11,790 bases of DNA, taken from assembly GCA_958405355.1 (NCBI GenBank), contig CATYEA010000039.1, positions 1 through 11,790 of the forward strand, in the 5' to 3' direction. Positions 6,986 through 11,790 of the stretch are shown one piece after another. The notes under the pieces were generated by a model, which saw only the letters and a list, made by a program, of their open reading frames with translations, searched no databases and was not told the DNA's origin. This DNA is from an uncultured Lachnospiraceae bacterium (GTDB lineage: Bacteria > Bacillota > Clostridia > Lachnospirales > Lachnospiraceae). The position numbers and the translations under genes are program-made. The stretch's first letter is position 1, and the number at the start of each line of letters is the position of its first letter.

Positions 6986-7132
6986 TCAGCAGTCTTTCTT
7001 TTTACCGAGATTTAAAATAAACTGGCAAACCTCTTTCCATGATTTTTGGCATTGGATGCAGCAACGGTCCAACCCTTTATGGTCATAACAAAGAACAGAA
7101 AATTTTTTGTTTAGATTTTTTTGATTTTTCAT
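6986..7132 (-). CDS. Small Cys-rich protein (48 aa), unknown function
   Basis: I do not recognise this short frame. It starts at ATG (7130-7132) and ends at TGA (6986-6988). AGGA lies five bases before the ATG, a weak but well-placed ribosome binding site. The product has a Lys/Asn-rich N-terminus (MKNQKNLNKKF) and then six cysteines in 34 residues: C15, C24, C25, C28, C36 and C48, plus His18. Within it, CCIQC suggests a metal-binding knuckle, and the stretch KEVCQFILNLGKKKDC ends in a basic patch. It lies 92 bases downstream of trmB on the same strand. No terminator separates them, while a bidirectional hairpin follows its stop, so it fits as the last gene of the trmB transcript. Chance remains possible at this length. 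It could be a zinc-binding or redox small protein, but no function is claimed. Confidence 0.5.
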   Translation of the reverse strand: MKNQKNLNKKFSVLCYDHKGLDRCCIQCQKSWKEVCQFILNLGKKKDC

Positions 7133-7224
7133 AATAATCCTGCCTTAAGGGAATTATTAATCAATATATGCGCCGGAGACTGTGATGGTGCGGACGGCGG
7201 GGTCAGAGCTGTGTGCCGGTGGGT
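7133..7224. other. Gap between trmB and the small Cys-rich ORF, with a GC-rich core
   Basis: About 53 bases (7171-7223) are roughly 70% G+C by my count, clearly above the surrounding genes, then the DNA turns AT-rich toward the small ORF. Only weak short hairpins can be drawn (4-5 bp stems with loops of 16-19) and there is no T-run, so I see no terminator. On the minus strand one frame reads open through it, overlapping the end of trmB, and could encode AVRTITVSGAYID before a stop; no credible start or ribosome binding site precedes it. Confidence 0.4.
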
Positions 7225-7860
7225 TTACCAATGTGCTACCAAGCGGTGGATTGGATTTCCGAGGGCGGAAAATTTAGCTTCGTACTCGGTCATAACATTG
7301 CCTTCCACATAAGGACTGTGGTGCAGGTCATAGGTCACGTTGTCAAGTGTCCAGCCGGCCGCGGCCACTTCTTCAAGAGAAAAATCAAAGAGGGGCCGAT
7401 TGTCTGTTTTAAAGATGACTTTACCTTCCGGGGCTAAAATCTGATGATAACGGTTCCAAAAATCCCGGTAAGTCAGACGTCGTTTGGCATGGCGGTCCTT
7501 CGGCCATGGGTCAGAAAAGTTCAGATAGATGCCTTCAACTTCATGTTCGGCAAAGACATCGGTGATTTCTTCCGCATCCATACGGATAAAACGGAGATTA
7601 TCGCCCTCGAAAGTTTCGCATTTTTCCAGAGCCCGGACAAGGACGCTGGAGTATTTTTCAATTCCGATAAAGTTTTTATCCGGATTTCTCCGGGCCATTT
7701 CAAGGATAAACTGTCCTTTTCCCATACCGATTTCTATATAAAGAGGTTTGCTGTTTCCAAAAACCTCATTCCACTGTCCCTTTTTTTCAGTGATTTCCTG
7801 GATAACCAGGGGATTGGCTGCGATGGTTTCCCGTGAACCTTTAACGTTTCTTAAACGCAT
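7225..7860 (-). CDS. trmB: tRNA (guanine-N7-)-methyltransferase
   Basis: This enzyme methylates N7 of G46 in the variable loop of tRNAs using S-adenosylmethionine, in the cytoplasm. The 211-residue product has the usual TrmB length. MRLRNVKGSRE at the N-terminus, the SAM-binding EIGMGKGQFI, then IGIEKYSSV and the family-specific LNFSDPWPKDRHAKRRL identify it. I start it at the ATG at 7858-7860, as in other TrmB proteins, with AAGGAG (7872-7877) eleven bases upstream. The frame extends to an ATG at 7932, but that would add 24 unrelated residues and run through its own likely promoter. It is divergent from the carboxypeptidase gene and probably co-transcribed with the small Cys-rich ORF. Confidence 0.95.
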   Translation of the reverse strand: MRLRNVKGSRETIAANPLVIQEITEKKGQWNEVFGNSKPLYIEIGMGKGQFILEMARRNPDKNFIGIEKYSSVLVRALEKCETFEGDNLRFIRMDAEEITDVFAEHEVEGIYLNFSDPWPKDRHAKRRLTYRDFWNRYHQILAPEGKVIFKTDNRPLFDFSLEEVAAAGWTLDNVTYDLHHSPYVEGNVMTEYEAKFSALGNPIHRLVAHW

Positions 7861-7886
7861 GTATGAATCAACTCCTTCTTCGTAAG

Positions 7887-7896
7887 AATATATCAT
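7887..7896 (-). promoter_or_regulatory. Candidate extended -10 promoter of trmB
   Basis: On the minus strand TGA-TATATT (-10 hexamer 7887-7892) stands about 10 bp before AAGGAG. The -35 position reads TAGAAA, which is poor. The region overlaps the dacF-type promoter on the other strand. Confidence 0.4.
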
Positions 7897-7900
7897 AAAA

Positions 7901-7929
7901 TTGACTTTTTTTCTACTTTCGTTTACTAT
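7901..7929 (+). promoter_or_regulatory. Sigma-A promoter of the D,D-carboxypeptidase gene
   Basis: -35 TTGACT (7901-7906), a 17-bp spacer and -10 TACTAT (7924-7929). TTTACTA (7922-7928), on the -10, is repeated inverted as TAGTAAA (7941-7947), so the pair spans the likely transcription start. Confidence 0.65.
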
Positions 7930-7969
7930 CATAGATATATTAGTAAATATTCAGGTAAAGGAGAGTTTG

Positions 7970-9556
7970 ATGAAACGATTATTAACCCTGATTATGATTT
8001 GTATTTTGTGCCTGGGTTCAGTCCTTTCGGTTTATGCGGAAGAGGATATTCCTGTTTATGAAGGGGAAGGAATTTCAGAAGAAGAGGGGCATGGCGAGGC
8101 AGCAGAGTCGGAATCTGAAACAGAAACGGAGGCGCCTCCGGAAATCAAGCCGGACGATGAGGTTTCAACGGAAGATATTGTTTTATATTCAGAAGGCGTT
8201 GTTGTTCTGGATATGGATACGGGCGCCGTTCTCTACAGTAAAAATAAGGACAGAAAACTATATCCGGCCAGTATCACAAAAATTCTCACGGCCTATTTAG
8301 CGTGTACCCATCTGGATTTGAACGGGGAGATTACCTTTTCTAAAGAGGCTCTGGACGGCATTGATATATGGATGGATATGAATATTGGAATGGAAGAGGG
8401 CGAGATTTTATCCGTAGATCAGGCCCTGCATGCGTTGATGATGGTTTCGGCCAATGAGGTGGCCTGTGGGCTGGCTGAGGCCGTTTCCGGTTCGGTATCA
8501 GCTTTTGCAGATTTGATGAATCAGACAGCGGCATCGGTTGGATGCACAAATACCCATTTTACCAATCCGAATGGGCTTCATAATAACAATCATTATACGA
8601 CTGCTTATGACATGGCACGGATTGCCCGTCTGGCCTATACGAATGAAAAATTCCGGTCTCTCATTCAGGAACCGGTATATGTCATTGAAAAGACGAATAA
8701 AAAAGAAGAACCGATTGAGCTGATCCAGCAGCATAAGATGTATATGGAGTCGGACTATACCTACGAAGGGTGCCGGGGAGGCAAGACCGGATTTACCTCG
8801 GAAGCACAAAGTACACTGGTAACTTATGCTGAGAGAAATGGTCTGCGGCTTGTATGCGTGACGATGAAGGCGGAAAATTGGCATCACTATACGGATACGA
8901 TTCAGGCACTGGATTATTGCTTTAATACATATACAAAAACATCGGTGACAGACCAGACTGATTTGGCGCTGCGCCTGAAAGCGGAGTATAAGGAGCTGGA
9001 AAATGTATGGAATTTTAATCATCGGATGAGCGGATGGAATTTCTTTTTAAACTCCGGTGCATTGGTTGATGTAAAGCTTGGTGGATCTCTGGCAGACTGG
9101 ACAGAAAAATTTGTTCCTGCCGAGTCGGTAGATCTTGGAATAGCACCTTATGATTTTTATACGGGACAATGCGGTTCGGTGGAATACTATGATGGTACCC
9201 GTTATATGGGAAGTGTTCCGGTGTATATGGTTTTACCAAAATTGATATCCAATGGTACACTTTCTATGAAAACAAAAATGTCGAATGCCCGCCTGATCGA
9301 GATGCTGGAAGAAAAAAATAAAACTTCGGTAACGGCGAAGGATTCTGTGGATTCGGCAGCAGGAATGCTGTATGAGCGTTTGAATCAATTAGAAATATCT
9401 CCGATGTGGCTCGGGGCCATTGCTGTGGCTGTGATCATAGCCATGTTCTTGCTGAGTTTGCTGTGGCAGATGTTTCGGCGGAAACGCAGGCGGAAAAATT
9501 ACGAACGGCTTCGGAAAAAGCGTCTGGAAGAAAAGCAGAAGAAATCTGAAAAATAA
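7970..9556 (+). CDS. D-alanyl-D-alanine carboxypeptidase, peptidase family S11 (DacF/PBP5-like)
   Basis: This low-molecular-weight penicillin-binding protein (528 aa) trims the terminal D-Ala of peptidoglycan pentapeptides outside the membrane. A signal peptide (MKRLLTLIMICILC..., likely cut after VYA at residue 23) is followed by a very acidic linker (24-65, runs of Glu/Ser). The active-site motifs are all present: SITK (S101, K104), SAN (160-162) and KTG (272-274). A beta-rich C-terminal domain follows, then a clear membrane helix (about 480-501) and a strongly basic cytoplasmic tail (RRKRRRKNYERLRKKR). Many S11 enzymes are held only by an amphipathic helix, so this is a bitopic form. The ATG at 7970 has AAAGGAGAG just upstream; the frame is open back to 7901, but that segment contains the promoter. 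It is monocistronic, ended by a hairpin at 9558-9601. Confidence 0.94.
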   Translation: MKRLLTLIMICILCLGSVLSVYAEEDIPVYEGEGISEEEGHGEAAESESETETEAPPEIKPDDEVSTEDIVLYSEGVVVLDMDTGAVLYSKNKDRKLYPASITKILTAYLACTHLDLNGEITFSKEALDGIDIWMDMNIGMEEGEILSVDQALHALMMVSANEVACGLAEAVSGSVSAFADLMNQTAASVGCTNTHFTNPNGLHNNNHYTTAYDMARIARLAYTNEKFRSLIQEPVYVIEKTNKKEEPIELIQQHKMYMESDYTYEGCRGGKTGFTSEAQSTLVTYAERNGLRLVCVTMKAENWHHYTDTIQALDYCFNTYTKTSVTDQTDLALRLKAEYKELENVWNFNHRMSGWNFFLNSGALVDVKLGGSLADWTEKFVPAESVDLGIAPYDFYTGQCGSVEYYDGTRYMGSVPVYMVLPKLISNGTLSMKTKMSNARLIEMLEEKNKTSVTAKDSVDSAAGMLYERLNQLEISPMWLGAIAVAVIIAMFLLSLLWQMFRRKRRRKNYERLRKKRLEEKQKKSEK

Positions 9557-9557
9557 G

Positions 9558-9601
9558 AAAATGGACACTTTGGAAATTTCATTCCGAGGTGTCCATTTTT
9601 T
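9558..9601. terminator. Intrinsic terminator between convergent genes
   Basis: An 11-bp perfect stem, AAAATGGACAC (9558-9568) with GTGTCCATTTT (9589-9599), encloses a shorter inner GGAA/TTCC stem, and the T-run extends to 9601. It lies directly after the carboxypeptidase stop and can act on the converging minus-strand operon as well. Confidence 0.85.
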
Positions 9602-9626
9602 AATTTAAGGTTTTTTTCATGGAAAA

Positions 9627-10922
9627 CTAGATTTCTGGAGGAAGGTCATCATCCTCAAGATTCATATCTTCAAATTCTTTTTTAAATGCTTCATCGACCG
9701 GAATTACAGAAGGCTGGTAGTCTTTGGTATTGCTTAAATCCGGTTCAATATGTTTCTTTTTAAGAATATAATTCAGCAGTTTGTTGATCAGGAAGGTAAG
9801 GACTGCGACGATCGGAACGCCGAGAAACATTCCGAGAGGGCCGGCCAGAGCACCGCCGACAGTAATGGCAAAGATAATGGAAATCGGCTGAAGGCCGGTA
9901 GATTTTCCAAGAATCTTTGGTCCAATGACAGAACCGTCCAACTGCTGGATCGCCAGAATCAAAACCGCGAAAATCAAAGAGGATTTCGGGCTGATAATTA
10001 ATAAAATCAGGATACCCGGGATGGCTCCGATGAATGGTCCGAAATAAGGAATCATGTTGGTGATTCCGACAATCAGACTGATGATCAGTGCATAGGGCAG
10101 CTTTAAAAAAGTCATACAAGCGAGACAGAGGATGCCGATAATAGTAGAATCCAAAGTCTTTCCTATGATGTACTGGCTGAAAATCTGATTGCAGTCTCTT
10201 AAAGTGTCAAACAGGGTGAGACAGATATCTTCCGGGAAAATGGCATAGGCCACCCGTTTTAATGATTTAATCAGCTTCTGTTTACTGAATAACAGATAGC
10301 AGGAAATGACAAAGGCCAGTATAATATTGATAAACCAACTGATGATCGAAAGTCCGGCATTATATAAAAATGGAAGAACTGTATCCGACATAAATGTCCG
10401 GAAATAATTAAATAAATCCGGCATCACATCTTCGGCGGCCTCATAAATAAAGGACAGATCCAAGTTCGGAAAGCGTTCATCCAGGGAGTACAGCATATCC
10501 AGTGCATTTTGATAAAGGGACGGAGAAATCCGTACAAGCTGGCTTATGCTGTTTATAATCTGTGGTACAATAAAGATGAATACAAGGATGATCGCACCGA
10601 TGGCAATGACATAAGCCAAAATCATGGAAAGCAGCAGATGCCCCCGTTCAAATTTATGTTTCAGAGTTTTCTGAAAAAGAAAATTATCGATATGTTTCAC
10701 CATTGGGTTAATAAAATAGGCAATTAAAAAGGCTATCAAAAAAGGTGAAAAGACGGACAGTATATTGCCGATCTGGCTTTTGGTGGACTGCCAGTTGTTT
10801 GTAAAGCGATAAATTAACAGGCAGATGGCAAAAGTAGCAATGGCATAAATACTGATGGTAAAGTAGGTGTTGTTGGATTCGAAACGTTTTTTGCGCTTCG
10901 GCTGCTTTTGGGGTTCATCCAT
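9627..10922 (-). CDS. AI-2E family transporter (PF01594-type membrane permease)
   Basis: A polytopic membrane protein (431 aa) with about eight hydrophobic segments: roughly 19-41, 52-75, 97-120, 190-213, 255-275, 277-294, 296-326 and 343-385. The family signatures GPFIGAIPG (295-303) and DGSVIGPKILGK (329-340) are clear. The name comes from TqsA, linked to autoinducer-2 export, but other members act as sodium/proton antiporters or in sporulation (YtvI), so the substrate is open. The N-terminus is basic (QPKRKKRF) and the C-terminus acidic (FEDMNLEDDDLPPEI), both expected in the cytoplasm. Its ATG (10920-10922) overlaps the end of the MscS gene by 8 bases, with AGGAGA upstream inside that gene, so translation is coupled. 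It is the last gene of this operon. Confidence 0.9.
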   Translation of the reverse strand: MDEPQKQPKRKKRFESNNTYFTISIYAIATFAICLLIYRFTNNWQSTKSQIGNILSVFSPFLIAFLIAYFINPMVKHIDNFLFQKTLKHKFERGHLLLSMILAYVIAIGAIILVFIFIVPQIINSISQLVRISPSLYQNALDMLYSLDERFPNLDLSFIYEAAEDVMPDLFNYFRTFMSDTVLPFLYNAGLSIISWFINIILAFVISCYLLFSKQKLIKSLKRVAYAIFPEDICLTLFDTLRDCNQIFSQYIIGKTLDSTIIGILCLACMTFLKLPYALIISLIVGITNMIPYFGPFIGAIPGILILLIISPKSSLIFAVLILAIQQLDGSVIGPKILGKSTGLQPISIIFAITVGGALAGPLGMFLGVPIVAVLTFLINKLLNYILKKKHIEPDLSNTKDYQPSVIPVDEAFKKEFEDMNLEDDDLPPEI

Positions 10923-11742
10923 TATTCTCGTCTCCTATCATGTGAATATTCATATGCGGGTAATCCATGGCAATATGATGCCGGTCAAAGGATTTTTTGA
11001 TTTCTTCCATTAATGTATAGTAAGCATCCCAGTATAATTCCGTTGGCACCCAGGCGTGAATGACATATTGAATGGAACTATCCTGATAATCCCGTACATG
11101 GACTGTCGGCAGCGGCTCCTGAATTAAGTCAGGGAAAGAGCGGATTGCTTCGTGGAGAGCTTCTTTGACTTCCTCCACGGGAGCATTGTATGAGGCACCG
11201 ACAAAAATTTCAATCCGACGCTGGGTCTGGGATGTATAATTAATGATCCGGCCTTCCGAAACCTGACTGTTCGGCAGGAAAACGGTCTTGTTTTCAGGTG
11301 TCAGGAGCTGGGTGTATATAAGTCCGGTCTGTGTGACTTTGCCGGACAGGCTGTCCAGCTCGATATAATCACCAATACTGAAAGGCCGCGTGAATAGAAT
11401 TGTCAGACCGCCGGCCACATTGGATAAAAGCCCCTGAACGGACAGAGAAATCGCCAGACTGACCACACTCAGCAATGCCACGAGAGAAGTGGTCGGTATA
11501 CCGAGATATTCCGTAATTATAATAATGGAAATAAAGATAAGCAGGATTTTCAGACCGTTGATCAGAAATATCTGAATAGACCGGTCTAAAGAAAATCGCT
11601 GAATGATTTTTCTTACAATCTTCAGAATGATTTTGCTCACAATATAGCATAATAGTGTCAGGAGCAAGATGTAAAAAACTTTCTCTACAGAGAGAGAACC
11701 TATGGATAATTTTAAAATTTGAGAAATCGTATCTGCATTCAT
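10915..11742 (-). CDS. Small-conductance mechanosensitive channel, MscS family
   Basis: A membrane channel (275 aa) that opens under membrane tension and releases solutes on hypo-osmotic shock. Its length is close to that of E. coli MscS (286 aa). Three membrane helices are visible (about 20-45, 57-81, 84-120). The third holds the pore-lining segment with small residues, LSVQGLLSNVAGG (100-112), followed by LFTRPFSIGDYIE, the conserved entry to the beta domain. The cytoplasmic vestibule then runs to the C-terminus, with FLPNSQV (155-161) as a further MscS hallmark. The ATG at 11742 is the only start in the frame before an upstream stop, yet no ribosome binding site adjoins it; AAAGGAAGG lies 25 bases further up (see findings). 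It is first in an operon with the AI-2E-family permease. Confidence 0.93.
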   Translation of the reverse strand: MNADTISQILKLSIGSLSVEKVFYILLLTLLCYIVSKIILKIVRKIIQRFSLDRSIQIFLINGLKILLIFISIIIITEYLGIPTTSLVALLSVVSLAISLSVQGLLSNVAGGLTILFTRPFSIGDYIELDSLSGKVTQTGLIYTQLLTPENKTVFLPNSQVSEGRIINYTSQTQRRIEIFVGASYNAPVEEVKEALHEAIRSFPDLIQEPLPTVHVRDYQDSSIQYVIHAWVPTELYWDAYYTLMEEIKKSFDRHHIAMDYPHMNIHMIGDENNG

Positions 11743-11767
11743 AAGAGGGGTATCCGGGAAAACCGAA

Positions 11768-11789
11768 CCTTCCTTTCTATATTAGTATA
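11768..11789 (-). promoter_or_regulatory. Likely -10 box and displaced Shine-Dalgarno of the MscS operon
   Basis: On the minus strand TATACT (11784-11789) and TAATAT (11779-11784) are overlapping -10 candidates; the matching -35 lies beyond the window. AAAGGAAGG follows (11768-11776), but is 25 bases from the ATG. Confidence 0.4.
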
Positions 11790-11790
11790 C

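Noticed and set aside
7121..7312. 63-codon plus-strand frame covering the GC-rich spacer
   Set aside because: No ribosome binding site, and it runs antisense into trmB and the Cys-rich ORF. The minus-strand small ORF has better context.
7444..7836. 130-codon open frame on the plus strand
   Set aside because: It is antisense to trmB, whose DPWPKDRHAKRR signature is unmistakable.
8034..8163. Glu/Ser-rich repetitive stretch near the start of the carboxypeptidase
   Set aside because: It is a low-complexity acidic linker after the signal peptide, common in exported Gram-positive proteins, not a sequence repeat of interest.
8498..9022. 174-codon open frame on the minus strand
   Set aside because: It is antisense to the carboxypeptidase gene, whose SAN and KTG motifs fix the true frame; its product shows no domain and it has no ribosome binding site.
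1..11790. Defence system, prophage, insertion sequence, CRISPR array or biosynthetic cluster
   Set aside because: No transposase, integrase, phage or nuclease-effector genes, no direct repeat arrays and no terminal inverted repeats. All large frames are assigned to ordinary chromosomal families.

Overview
The window looks like ordinary chromosomal DNA of an anaerobic Bacillota, most likely a Clostridia/Lachnospiraceae gut-type bacterium. The grounds are low-to-moderate GC, strong AGGAGG-type ribosome binding sites, TTGACA/TATAAT-like promoters, compact intrinsic terminators, and a gene set typical of that group (DUF1015 protein, clostridial D-Ala-D-Ala carboxypeptidase, short Hsp20, TrmB, AI-2E-family permease). 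The family-level assignment is inference. I see no rRNA, tRNA, CRISPR array, phage gene, transposase or attachment site.

Layout. Positions 1-1660 hold the end of an osmoprotectant-type (OpuC/ProX family) ABC importer operon: a substrate-binding domain cut by the window edge, then its ATPase, closed by a bidirectional terminator. A convergent DUF1015 gene follows (1661-2902, minus). A divergent promoter region (2903-3141) leads into a membrane-bound processive-type family 2 glycosyltransferase (3142-4398), then a small heat-shock protein gene with its own strong promoter and a perfect terminator (4420-5007). Next is a translationally coupled pair: a DEDDh exonuclease with a C-terminal zinc ribbon and a YegS/DagK-type lipid kinase (5091-6942). 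On the minus strand, trmB (7225-7860) is followed by a probable 48-residue cysteine-rich small protein (6986-7132), and the transcript ends at the hairpin shared with the lipid kinase gene. Divergent from trmB is a penicillin-binding D,D-carboxypeptidase gene (7970-9556). The window closes with an overlapping minus-strand pair, an MscS channel followed by an AI-2E-family permease (9627-11742).

How the genes relate. Several products concern the cell envelope and osmotic balance: the solute importer, mechanosensitive channel, AI-2E-family permease, carboxypeptidase, membrane glycosyltransferase and lipid kinase. They form at least six separate transcription units, so this is proximity rather than a demonstrated system. 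The genuine couplings are the importer pair, exonuclease/lipid kinase (11-nt overlap), MscS/AI-2E permease (8-nt overlap) and probably trmB/small Cys-rich ORF.

I did not find a convincing new multi-gene system. The points most worth a second look are the Cys-rich small ORF behind trmB, the palindrome framing the -10 box of the hsp20 promoter, the exonuclease/zinc-ribbon architecture, the DGQ (instead of DGE) motif in the lipid kinase, and the unassigned DUF1015 protein with its DGHHR motif.
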